From assembly GCA_045805805.1 (NCBI GenBank), contig JBJMKO010000055.1, forward strand, positions 10,139-74,138: DNA of 64,000 nucleotides, in the 5' to 3' direction. This stretch comes from VRUE01 sp045805805 (GTDB taxonomy: Bacteria > Actinomycetota > Thermoleophilia > Solirubrobacterales > 70-9). This document shows, piece after piece, positions 16,569-23,920 of this stretch (the first letter of the stretch is position 1; each line of letters starts with the position of its first letter). The translations under genes and the position numbers were made by a program. The notes under the pieces were generated by a model. It searched no databases. It was not told where the DNA came from and saw nothing but the letters and a program-made list of their open reading frames with translations.

Positions 16569-17482
16569 GCCAGCTTGCGGCCGGAGACTAGGAGGTTGTA
16601 GAAGAGCTCGGCTGGTAGGTGGGGCTCCAGGAGGCGGCTGTCTACCTTTTGCAGGGCTAGGTAGCTGCGGAAGGCGAAGTTGCGCCACTTCCATGAGACA
16701 GATTCGGGCTCGGCGCTTGCCTCCACCGTGCGCAGGCCCCAGCCCCAGGCGTTGGCGAGCAACTCCTCGCCGCCGATGTGACGATCCTCGAAGCCGGCTT
16801 CGCGCAACAGGCGACGCAGGTCGGCTGGGGCGAAGGCGTGGACGTCAACCTCGCCCTCGAGGCTGTGCCCCTCGGACTGTTCGGTCTCGGCGACAGCACG
16901 GGGCTGGGCCCGGATGATCCGCCGCCAGGCCGGTGCGACCAGCAGGCCGACTCGCTTCGGCAGCGCCGCCAGCCGGTCGCCGTAGCGCGAGGGCTCGCCG
17001 GCGAAGGCGATCGCGCCGCCAGGGCGCAGCACGCGGCGGAATTCGGCGAAGGCCTTGTCGAGGTCGGGGATGTGATGCAGGACGGCGTGGCCGAAGACGA
17101 GGTCGAAGCTCTCGTCGGCGAAGGGCAGCTCCTCAGCCTCCGTCTGCGCGGTCTCGACCTCCAGGCCCAAGCCCTCGGCCGTGGTCGCCAGCCGCTTCAG
17201 CATTCCGACGGAGATGTCGGTCGCGGTGAGGCTTTCGATCGCCCCGAGCTGCAACAGGTTGAGCGAGAAGTAGCCGGTGCCGGAGCCGATCTCGAGCCCC
17301 GAGCCGAAGCTCTCCCCGTCGCGCCCGCCGAGCGCCTTGACCAGCTTCTGGCGCACCTGCTCCTGGCCGGTGTCGCCGAAGTCGATCCCCCACTTCGCGT
17401 CGTACTCGTCGGCCGCCGCGTCGTGGTAGCGGGTGTTGACGTCCTTGATGTGCTCGGGGGTTGCGGTGGGGGAAGCCGGCAT
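16565..17482 (-). CDS. class I SAM-dependent methyltransferase
   Basis: The 305-aa protein has the Rossmann methyltransferase motifs: GLEIGSGTGYFSLNLLQLG (motif I, about residues 40-58), TATDISVGML, LPFADESFDLVFGHAVLHHIPD (motif IV) and RVLRPGGAIAFAGEP. The C-terminal 110 residues are a family-specific cap. Substrate is unknown. It is divergent from the second methyltransferase and the glucan genes and may act on the same polysaccharide or lipid; this is inference. A TAGAGT hexamer (17498-17493) lies 10 nt before the ATG, which suggests a leaderless transcript. Confidence 0.85.
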   Translation of the reverse strand: MPASPTATPEHIKDVNTRYHDAAADEYDAKWGIDFGDTGQEQVRQKLVKALGGRDGESFGSGLEIGSGTGYFSLNLLQLGAIESLTATDISVGMLKRLATTAEGLGLEVETAQTEAEELPFADESFDLVFGHAVLHHIPDLDKAFAEFRRVLRPGGAIAFAGEPSRYGDRLAALPKRVGLLVAPAWRRIIRAQPRAVAETEQSEGHSLEGEVDVHAFAPADLRRLLREAGFEDRHIGGEELLANAWGWGLRTVEASAEPESVSWKWRNFAFRSYLALQKVDSRLLEPHLPAELFYNLLVSGRKLA

Positions 17483-17532
17483 CGGGGCGGGAACTCTATG
17501 CGGATCGGCATAACGCGAGGACTCCCGTCTGC

Positions 17533-17575
17533 GCGGTAGTCATTTCAACCGGAAGCGGGTTGAAATGACTACCGC
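17533..17575. repeat. perfect palindrome between divergent methyltransferase genes
   Basis: Arms GCGGTAGTCATTTCAACC (17533-17550) and GGTTGAAATGACTACCGC (17558-17575) are perfectly complementary around a 7-nt loop. It sits between two divergent starts, where a terminator is not expected, so it may be an operator or a mobile palindrome. The arm resembles that of the palindrome inside prmC (CCGCGGTCGCCATTTCA). Confidence 0.6.
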
Positions 17576-17594
17576 ACGGTAGGTGTGGCTCCAA

Positions 17595-17600
17595 TACGGT
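17595..17600 (+). promoter_or_regulatory. -10 hexamer of leaderless promoter
   Basis: TACGGT ends 8 nt before the ATG at 17609. That spacing would place the transcription start at or next to the start codon. Confidence 0.45.
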
Positions 17601-17608
17601 CTGGAGCC

Positions 17609-18373
17609 ATGACGCGTGAGTACGTCCAGCTCGATCAGCCCGAGGGGGTCCCGCCGCTGCCGCTTACCGGCGAGCGCACGCTGCCCGACGTGCCCGAGGA
17701 GAACTACTGGTACCGGCGCCACCTCGTCGTCTACGAGTGGATCGCGGCGCGTGTCGGCAATAAGCGCGTCGTCGACATGGCCTGTGGCGAGGGATACGGC
17801 TCCAACGTGCTCGCGGGTTCGGCGGCAAGCGTGGTCGGCGTCGACGCCAACCCCGAGGCACACGAGCACGCGCGGCTGCGCTACGTACGCTCCAACCTGC
17901 GCTTCGAGCGCGATCTGGTCGAGAGCTTCGCCGAGCCCTGCGACGCCGTCGTCTTCCTGCAGACGATCGAGCACGTCCAGGACACCGGCGCGATCCTCGA
18001 GCACTTCAAGTCGATGCTGACCCCCGGTGGGGTCGCCTACGTCTCCACCCCGAATCTTCTGACCCTGGCACCGCCCGGGGCGGAGAAGTCCGACAACCCC
18101 TGGCACGTTCGCGAGTATCGTGCCGCCGAGTTCCGCGAGCTCTGCGAGGCGCACTTCGAAAGGGTCGAGCTGCTCGGCCTCTTCCACGCCCGCAAGCTGC
18201 GCGCCCACGAGATCGCGATCAAGCTCGGCTGGGACCGCGTGCATAAGGCATTCCGCCTGACCAAGCCCTTCTACGACCGCTTCACGCCCGCGATCGCCGC
18301 CTCCGACTTCTCGCTGAGGCAGGGAGATCTTGACCGGGCTCTGGATTTCGTTGCCGTCTGCCATGCCCCCTGA
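17609..18373 (+). CDS. SAM methyltransferase, Rv3030-like position
   Basis: The 254-aa protein carries a class I methyltransferase core: VVDMACGEGYGSNVLAG (about residues 53-69), VVGVDANPEAHEHAR, FLQTIEHVQD and LTPGGVAYVSTPN. Its gene overlaps a GH57 gene by 11 nt, which in turn overlaps a GT4 gene. The same three-gene order in Mycobacterium is Rv3030-Rv3031-Rv3032, where the methyltransferase is linked to 6-O-methylation of methylglucose lipopolysaccharide. I infer a sugar O-methyltransferase here. The ATG at 17609 is chosen over the in-frame GTG at 17585 because of the -10 placement. Confidence 0.82.
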   Translation: MTREYVQLDQPEGVPPLPLTGERTLPDVPEENYWYRRHLVVYEWIAARVGNKRVVDMACGEGYGSNVLAGSAASVVGVDANPEAHEHARLRYVRSNLRFERDLVESFAEPCDAVVFLQTIEHVQDTGAILEHFKSMLTPGGVAYVSTPNLLTLAPPGAEKSDNPWHVREYRAAEFRELCEAHFERVELLGLFHARKLRAHEIAIKLGWDRVHKAFRLTKPFYDRFTPAIAASDFSLRQGDLDRALDFVAVCHAP

Positions 18374-19775
18374 GGGAAGCGCCGGCGATCTGGCGATCGT
18401 CCTGCACTCCCATATGCCCTACGTGGAGGGGTTCGGGACCTATCCCTTCGGGGAGGAGTGGTTGTTCGACGCGGTGACCCGGTCCTACCTGCCGGTGTTG
18501 GAGGTGGCCGAGCGACTGACGATGACGGTGACCCCGGTGCTGGCAGATCAGCTCGAGGACCGCGGCGTGGCCGAGCGGTTGCGGCGGTTCCTGGTCGAGT
18601 GGCGGATCGGGGCGGCCGAAGCGGACGTGGGCCAGGTGCCGGCCGAGTGCCGCGACGCCTGTGAGGCGGAGCTGGCTCGCTACCGACATGCCCTGAAGCT
18701 GTTCGATGGGCACGGGGGAGACCTGCTGAAGCCGTTTCAGGCGGCGGTGGAAGAGGGCCGGATCGCCTTGGCGACCTCCGCCGCGACCCACGCCGTGCTG
18801 CCACTGCTGGCGACCCGGGAGGGATTGCGCCTGCAGCTCGATGCCGGCATCCGCTCGCACCGGCGGCGCTTTGGCTGGGACGGCGGCTTCTGGCTGCCCG
18901 AGTGTGCCTACACGCCGGGATTGGAGTGGCGGCTGGCCGAAGAGGGGGTGGGCTGGTTCTGCGTCGACCAGAGCGCCCACCGGGAGTCGCTTGACGCCCT
19001 TTCGCCGGTCGCGACCGAGGCAGGCCCGGTGGCGCTGCCGATCGACTGGGAGGCGATCCAGTGGCTCTGGTCGCTCGATGGCTACCCGTCCGACCCCGCC
19101 CACGCCCAGTTCGCCGGCAAATCGCTGCGCGGAGTGCGGATCTGGAAGGTCGGTGGGGGAGGGTATGACCCTGCCGTGGCCGAAGCGGTGGCAAAACGCC
19201 AGGCCGGGGAGTTCCTCGCCGCGATCGCCGCGCGCCTGCGCGAGTACCGCTCCTCGCGCGGTCGCCGCGGCCTGCTCGTCTTCGCGATCGACACCGAGCT
19301 GCTCGGCCACTGGTGGTCGGAGGGGGCGATCTGGCTGCGCGAGGTGCTGGCCGCCGCCGGCGGCGAGGGGGTGCGCCTGCTCACCGTCCCCGAGGCGCTC
19401 GCCGAGCACGAGCCGATAGGGCGCCCGTTGGCGGCCTCGACTTGGGGCGAGGACAAGGACCTGAGCACCTGGGCCTCGCCCGCCGTCGCCGACCTCGCCT
19501 GGGGCGCACGCCGCCTGGAGCTACGCCTGCTGCGGGCGCTCTCGGCCGGACTGCGCGGCGATGCCGCGTTGCGAGCCGCCCGCGAGCTGATCGCCGCCCA
19601 GGCGAGCGACTGGGCCTTCCTCGACAAGCGCGGCCAGGCGGGAGACTACGCCTACCAGCGGGCGATTTTCCACTCCGAAGCGGCCCTGGAGGCCATAGAC
19701 TCCCCGACCATCGCCGACCCGTGCCTGCGCGCCCTCGCCCCGGACCTGAGCCTCTCGCCGCTCCTTCAACCGTGA
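18363..19775 (+). CDS. GH57 family alpha-glucan branching enzyme
   Basis: The 470-aa protein is a GH57/DUF1957-type enzyme that makes alpha-1,6 branches in alpha-1,4 glucans. The first motif HSHMPYV is near the N-terminus. The nucleophile is Glu180 in WLPECAY, and the acid/base Asp310 lies in AIDTELLGHWW. The C-terminal helical domain contains WGEDKDLSTWASPAV and the terminal SDWAFLDKRGQAGDYAYQRAIFH segment typical of the branching-enzyme subgroup. The ATG overlaps the methyltransferase stop by 11 nt, and its TGA overlaps the GTG of the next gene. Operon context supports synthesis of a modified glucan rather than starch degradation. Confidence 0.88.
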   Translation: MPPEGSAGDLAIVLHSHMPYVEGFGTYPFGEEWLFDAVTRSYLPVLEVAERLTMTVTPVLADQLEDRGVAERLRRFLVEWRIGAAEADVGQVPAECRDACEAELARYRHALKLFDGHGGDLLKPFQAAVEEGRIALATSAATHAVLPLLATREGLRLQLDAGIRSHRRRFGWDGGFWLPECAYTPGLEWRLAEEGVGWFCVDQSAHRESLDALSPVATEAGPVALPIDWEAIQWLWSLDGYPSDPAHAQFAGKSLRGVRIWKVGGGGYDPAVAEAVAKRQAGEFLAAIAARLREYRSSRGRRGLLVFAIDTELLGHWWSEGAIWLREVLAAAGGEGVRLLTVPEALAEHEPIGRPLAASTWGEDKDLSTWASPAVADLAWGARRLELRLLRALSAGLRGDAALRAARELIAAQASDWAFLDKRGQAGDYAYQRAIFHSEAALEAIDSPTIADPCLRALAPDLSLSPLLQP

Positions 19776-20965
19776 CCCGCCTCCTCGTCCTCTCCTGGGA
19801 GTACCCGCCGCTGATCGAGGGCGGCCTGGCCCGTCACGTCCGCAAGCTCTCCGAGGCCCTGGTCGAGCGCGACGTCGAGGTCCACGTGCTGACCCGCGGC
19901 GGGGAGGAGTCCCCGGCGGAGGAGCGCAGCGGCGGCGTCTTCATCCACCGCATCCGCGAGCCGAAGCGCCCGACCGACCTGGGCGAGTTCGTCGCCTGGG
20001 TCGAGCGGATGAACTCCGACATGCTCGCCGCCGGGGTCGAGCTCGGCGACCGCTACAGCTTCGACCTCGTCCATGGCCACGACTGGCTCGTCGCCAACGC
20101 CTGCGACCACCTCGCCAAGCGCTTCGAAGCGCCGCTGGTGACGACGATCCACGCCACCGAGCACGGCCGCCACCAGGGTTGGGTGGACAAGCATCCCCAA
20201 ACCTACATCCACGGAGTCGAGCGCTGGATCGTCAACCGCTCCGAGCGCGTGATCGCCTGCTCCCACTACATGCGCGAGCAGATCGCCGACATCTTCGGGG
20301 TCGAGGAGGAGCGGGTCTCGGTGATCCCCAACGGCATCGACCCCGGCGACCTGCAGCCACAGGACCCCGCCGAGCTGACCCGCCTGCGCTCGGAGTTCGC
20401 CGCGCCGGAGGAGAAGCTGGTGCTGCTGATCGGGCGCCTCGTCTACGAGAAGGGCTTCCAGCTGGCGCTGGAGGCGATGCCGCGGCTGATCGAGGAGGTT
20501 CCCGGCACCCGCTTCCTGATCGCCGGCTCCGGCACCCACGAGGCCGAGCTGCACAAGCAGGCCGAGGAGCTTGGCCTGATGGAGCACGGCACCTTCCTCG
20601 GCTGGATCGGCGACGACGTGCTGCACTCGCTCTACCGGATCGCCGACCTGACCGTGGTGCCCTCGATCTATGAGCCCTTTGGCCTGGTTGCCCTGGAGGC
20701 GATGGCCTCGGGCTGCCCCTGCATCGTCGCCGACACCGGCGGGTTGCGCGAGGTCGTCCCCCACGAGGAGGCCGGCCTGCGCTTCCGCGCCCACGATCCC
20801 GAAGCGCTCGCCGAGGTCGCGATCCGCGTCCTCTCCGACGATGAGCTGGGCCGCAGCCTCGTCGCCGAAGCCTACGAGCACCTGCGCCGCTTCGACTGGG
20901 GCGACGTCGCCGAGCAGACCGCCGCGGTCTACGCCGATTTGGTCGGCGAGGCGAGCCGCGCCTGA
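19772..20965 (+). CDS. GT4 glycosyltransferase, Rv3032-like
   Basis: The 397-aa protein is a GT-B fold retaining transferase. N-terminal phrases LSWEYPPLIEGGLARHVRKLSEAL and HDWLVANA match glycogen-synthase-like GT4 enzymes. The C-terminal half has VIPNGID, LIGRLVYEKGFQLALEAMP and the EX7E motif (Glu301 and Glu309 in EPFGLVALE). It starts at GTG, overlapping the GH57 stop. In mycobacteria the homologous position, Rv3032, elongates the alpha-1,4 glucan of methylglucose lipopolysaccharide. The last 37 nt overlap a convergent XRE gene. Confidence 0.9.
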   Translation: MTRLLVLSWEYPPLIEGGLARHVRKLSEALVERDVEVHVLTRGGEESPAEERSGGVFIHRIREPKRPTDLGEFVAWVERMNSDMLAAGVELGDRYSFDLVHGHDWLVANACDHLAKRFEAPLVTTIHATEHGRHQGWVDKHPQTYIHGVERWIVNRSERVIACSHYMREQIADIFGVEEERVSVIPNGIDPGDLQPQDPAELTRLRSEFAAPEEKLVLLIGRLVYEKGFQLALEAMPRLIEEVPGTRFLIAGSGTHEAELHKQAEELGLMEHGTFLGWIGDDVLHSLYRIADLTVVPSIYEPFGLVALEAMASGCPCIVADTGGLREVVPHEEAGLRFRAHDPEALAEVAIRVLSDDELGRSLVAEAYEHLRRFDWGDVAEQTAAVYADLVGEASRA

Positions 20966-21348
20966 GCGGCGGGCTCCGCGCCGCCGCTGTCATCGCAGGC
21001 CCCCCGTGAACGGAACCGGCCGAGCTGCGTGCCGCCGGGCTCCCAGCTGAGGCCGACCAGCAGCTCGCCGGGAGGCAACCCGAGCGAGCCGGCGAGCTTG
21101 ACCAGGGTGTCGACCCGGGCGACCCGTTCGCCTCGCTCGATCTGGCCGACCGCCGTGCGGTGCAGCGAGGCACGCACCGCCAGCTCTTCCTGGGAGAGCC
21201 CGACCTGCTTGCGGCAGCGGGCCAGGTTGCGTCCGAAGTCGGAGGCGAAGTCCACCGGCGCATTCTTTTTCCTGACGCGCAGGAAGGCCACAGGCACGAT
21301 GTGCGAGCGATGGCGCTCCGAATGTCTATGTGAGAGTTGTTCCGTCAT
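20929..21348 (-). CDS. XRE-family helix-turn-helix regulator
   Basis: The 139-aa protein has one HTH_XRE domain in residues about 38-95: FGRNLARCRKQVGLSQEELAVRASLHRTAVGQIERGERVARVDTLVKLAGSLG. The tail is low complexity and is encoded where the gene overlaps the convergent GT4 gene, so the true C-terminus may be dispensable. The N-terminal 30 residues are basic and the start is uncertain; a downstream start near residue 19 is possible. It is divergent from two small membrane protein genes and may control them or itself. Ligand unknown. Confidence 0.8.
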   Translation of the reverse strand: MTEQLSHRHSERHRSHIVPVAFLRVRKKNAPVDFASDFGRNLARCRKQVGLSQEELAVRASLHRTAVGQIERGERVARVDTLVKLAGSLGLPPGELLVGLSWEPGGTQLGRFRSRGACDDSGGAEPAAQARLASPTKSA

Positions 21349-21392
21349 ACAGACAACACACTTCTTTCATGGTACCGTGGTGACCAGTCGAC

Positions 21393-21623
21393 GTGTTCTC
21401 GTTCCCCGCTCAAATCGGCCCCGCCACCAGCCTGCTCGAGGCTGCCGCCACCTCCATCGGCGCCGGCATGCTGGTTTCGGGATTCGTCATGGCCGTGCTC
21501 GGCCTCGCGCGGAGGAGGACCCGCGGACAGATCGAGAAGAACTCGCTGAGAGACGCCTGTGTTGGCGGCCTGGTCGCGACCTGGCTGATCATCCTCGACC
21601 TCTCGATGAGGTACTTTGTCTGA
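21393..21623 (+). CDS. small two-helix membrane protein
   Basis: The 76-aa product, from GTG, has two hydrophobic stretches (about residues 22-40 and 55-72) joined by a basic loop (RRRTRGQIEKN). I do not recognise it. It is 3 nt from another small two-helix membrane protein gene and divergent from the XRE regulator gene. The product could be a holin-like or toxin-like small protein under XRE control, but that is speculation from layout. Confidence 0.5.
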   Translation: MFSFPAQIGPATSLLEAAATSIGAGMLVSGFVMAVLGLARRRTRGQIEKNSLRDACVGGLVATWLIILDLSMRYFV

Positions 21624-21626
21624 GCC

Positions 21627-21920
21627 ATGTATTCGAGAAACGAAATACGCAACTCAGGCATTGGCCTGGCTGTGAGCTTCGTCTTCCTCACCTTGGCGGC
21701 GGTCTTCCTCCACGACGCCGGAGAGGGCGTCTGGGCCGCGATCGTCTTCTGCGCTTACACCTTTGTGTTCGGGGTAAGCCATGGGCTCGACGCGCTGGAC
21801 GCCAGGCGTGCCCGCGCGGAGCGGGCTACTCGCGCGGCGGCTGCAGCGTCGTCCAGGCCTCGGGGTCGGGCTCGACCGGGTCGGGCCAGCTCAGCTCCCG
21901 CGGGGCCTCGCGCATCCTGA
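21627..21920 (+). CDS. small membrane protein with overlapping 3' end
   Basis: The 97-aa product has two membrane helices (about residues 11-28 and 33-52) and a basic, Ala/Arg-rich tail. The tail is encoded in the 95 nt that overlap the convergent acyltransferase gene, and its composition is that of an antisense frame, so the useful protein may end near residue 65. It shares an operon with the preceding small membrane protein gene. No family recognised. Confidence 0.45.
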   Translation: MYSRNEIRNSGIGLAVSFVFLTLAAVFLHDAGEGVWAAIVFCAYTFVFGVSHGLDALDARRARAERATRAAAAASSRPRGRARPGRASSAPAGPRAS

Positions 21921-22485
21921 TAATCCGGGCCGGGATGCCGGCGACCACCGCGTTGGCGGGGACGTCCTTGGTAACCACCGAGTTGGTGCCGACGATCGAG
22001 TTGTCGCCGACGCTGACGCCGCGCAGGACGCAGGCGCCGTAGCCGATCCAGACGTTGGAGCCGACCACGACATCACGCTTGTAGATGCCCTGCCGGCGGA
22101 TCGGCCGCTCGACTTCGACGACGCCGTGGTCGAAGTCGATGAACATCGCCCGGTCGGCGATCACGCACTGCTCGCCGATCCGCACCCGCTGGTAGGCGGA
22201 GATCGTGCACTCCTGGCCCATCACGGTCTTCGAGCCGATCTCGACCAGGCCCTCGTGGCAGCGGACCTTGGTCTTGTCGCCGATCCAGACGAAGCGGCCG
22301 AACTCGATCCTGCCCTTGCGACCCACCTCCAGTTCGAGCCCGCGCCCGAGGAAAAGCATGCCGGTCGTGCGCCAGTGGCGCCCGGCGCGTGTCAGGAAGC
22401 GGCGCCAGAGGTAGCGCCACAGGAGCTGCCCGTAGCGGTGGTTGAGCATCCCGTTGCGCGAGATGAATCTGGCGAGGCGGATCAC
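21826..22485 (-). CDS. hexapeptide-repeat acyltransferase
   Basis: The 219-aa protein has a left-handed beta-helix built from hexapeptide repeats (IGDKTKVRCHEGLVEIGSKTVMG, VVVGSNVWIGYGACVLRGVSVGDNSIVGTNSVVTKDVPANAVVAGIPARII), like CoA-dependent acetyl- and acyltransferases acting on sugars. A basic N-terminal segment could bind membranes. In mycobacteria a similar protein, Rv3034c, lies next to the methylglucose lipopolysaccharide genes and is proposed to acylate that polymer. The location here, after the GH57/GT4 genes, supports the same role. Start is GTG, with TAGAGT 10 nt upstream. Confidence 0.85.
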   Translation of the reverse strand: MIRLARFISRNGMLNHRYGQLLWRYLWRRFLTRAGRHWRTTGMLFLGRGLELEVGRKGRIEFGRFVWIGDKTKVRCHEGLVEIGSKTVMGQECTISAYQRVRIGEQCVIADRAMFIDFDHGVVEVERPIRRQGIYKRDVVVGSNVWIGYGACVLRGVSVGDNSIVGTNSVVTKDVPANAVVAGIPARIIRMREAPRELSWPDPVEPDPEAWTTLQPPRE

Positions 22486-22495
22486 GGCGGCGGGG

Positions 22496-22505
22496 ACTCT
22501 AGACT
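22496..22505. promoter_or_regulatory. overlapping divergent -10 elements
   Basis: ACTCTAGACT reads as TAGAGT on the minus strand (10 nt before the acyltransferase GTG) and as TAGACT on the plus strand (9 nt before the meaB ATG). One palindromic core, TCTAGA, could thus serve both leaderless transcripts, which would compete for polymerase. Confidence 0.45.
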
Positions 22506-22514
22506 GGCGCAGCG

Positions 22515-23477
22515 ATGGCTGACGCCGCCAAGACCGCCTCGCTTTCCGAACGGCTCGTCGCCGGGGACAAGCGCGCCCTGGCCCGGGCGATCACGCTGAT
22601 CGAGTCCGACGACCCTGCCGGCTGGGAGCTGGTGCGTGAGGTCTATCCCCGAACCGGAAAGGCCCGGATCGTCGGCTTCACCGGGCCCCCGGGGGTCGGC
22701 AAGAGCACCCTGATCGGGGCGCTGACGGCGGAGCTGCGCAAGGCCGATCGCCAGGTCGCCGTGCTCTCGATCGACCCCTCCAGTCCCTTCACGCACGGCG
22801 CTCTGCTCGGTGACCGGATCCGCCTCTCGGACCACTTCCTCGACCCCGGCGTCTTCATCCGCTCGATGGCCTCGCGCGGCGCCCTCGGCGGTCTCTCCGA
22901 GGCGGCCCTCCAGGTGGCGCTGGCGATGGACGCCGCCGGCAAGGACGACGTGCTGATCGAGACAGTCGGAGTCGGCCAGGCCGAGATCGACATCGTCGAC
23001 CACGCCGACACGATCGTGCTGGCCCTGATGCCGGGCTCGGGCGACTCGATCCAGGCACTGAAGGCGGGGGTGATGGAGATTCCCGACGTGATCGTCGTCA
23101 ACAAGGCCGATCACCCGATGACCGACACGATGGTGCGCGAGGTCCGCGGCGTGCTCGCCCTCTCGCACGATCCCGAAGGCTGGCAGGTGCCGATCCTGCG
23201 CACCGAGGCAGCCCGGGGGGAGGGGGTGACGGAGCTCGCCGAGGCAATCGACCGCCACCGTTCCCACATCGAGGAGGCCGGCACGCTGGAGGAGCGTCGC
23301 GCCCGCAACCTGCGCAACGAGGTACTGGGGATCGCCGCATCGCGGATGCGGCGGCGGATGGAGGCGACGGCCGCCGGCGATCCCGAGACCGCGTCGCTGC
23401 TGGATCGCGTGGTCAAGCGCGAGCTCGACCCCGCCAGCGCCGCCTCCGAGCTGCTCGAGAGGCAGGGGGATGACTGA
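22515..23477 (+). CDS. meaB: MeaB/ArgK-type G3E GTPase, chaperone of a B12 mutase
   Basis: MeaB-type GTPases guard cofactor loading and protection of methylmalonyl-CoA-type mutases. The 320-aa protein shows GPPGVGKST (Walker A, 57-65), SIDPSSPFTHGALLGDRIR, the switch region VFIRSMASRGALGGLS, IETVGVGQAEID and the NKAD base-recognition motif. The likely client is the split mutase at 33696-35750, 10 kb away, not an adjacent gene. It overlaps the PRC-barrel gene by 8 nt. It starts without a ribosome binding site, with TAGACT 9 nt before the ATG. Confidence 0.93.
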   Translation: MADAAKTASLSERLVAGDKRALARAITLIESDDPAGWELVREVYPRTGKARIVGFTGPPGVGKSTLIGALTAELRKADRQVAVLSIDPSSPFTHGALLGDRIRLSDHFLDPGVFIRSMASRGALGGLSEAALQVALAMDAAGKDDVLIETVGVGQAEIDIVDHADTIVLALMPGSGDSIQALKAGVMEIPDVIVVNKADHPMTDTMVREVRGVLALSHDPEGWQVPILRTEAARGEGVTELAEAIDRHRSHIEEAGTLEERRARNLRNEVLGIAASRMRRRMEATAAGDPETASLLDRVVKRELDPASAASELLERQGDD

Positions 23478-23871
23478 TTCGTCGTCGAGCTCGCTGCCGT
23501 CCCTGGCCGAGGCGAGCGGCTGGGTCGGTCACGCGGTCGACGACGTCGACGGCGCAGCGGTGGGACAGGTTCACGGCTTCTTCGTCGATGCCGGGGGAGA
23601 AGAGCCGACCTGGTTGATCGCCAGGCAAGGCCGTGTCCGTGGCACGCTCGTGGCGATCCCCCTGTATGACTGCGCGGGTGGCGGTGGCCGCGTCTGGGTC
23701 GCCCACCGGGGGGAATCGATTCGCAGTGCGCCGGTTGTCGATCCGGCCCGCCCTCTCCTGCGCGAGCACGAGCTGGCGATCTGCGCCCATTACGGCATCG
23801 ACGAGCGGGCAAGGCGGGCGGCCGAGGTTGCGGCACGACCGGCGGGCTCGGTCACCTCGCAGCCCGCCTGA
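23470..23871 (+). CDS. PRC-barrel-like protein
   Basis: The 133-aa protein contains a small beta-barrel typical of PRC proteins: WVGHAVDDVDGAAVGQVHGFFVDAGGEEPTWLIARQG, then LVAIPLYD. These domains bind RNA or other proteins and occur in stress and envelope proteins. No membrane segment is present. The 8-nt overlap with meaB indicates co-translation, but a functional link is not evident. The C-terminal 40 residues are charged and Ala-rich. Confidence 0.65.
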   Translation: MTDSSSSSLPSLAEASGWVGHAVDDVDGAAVGQVHGFFVDAGGEEPTWLIARQGRVRGTLVAIPLYDCAGGGGRVWVAHRGESIRSAPVVDPARPLLREHELAICAHYGIDERARRAAEVAARPAGSVTSQPA

Positions 23872-23920
23872 GCCGGGCGGCGCTGCATCCCCGCGTACCG
23901 GAGGTGGAAAGGTTTAGGCG

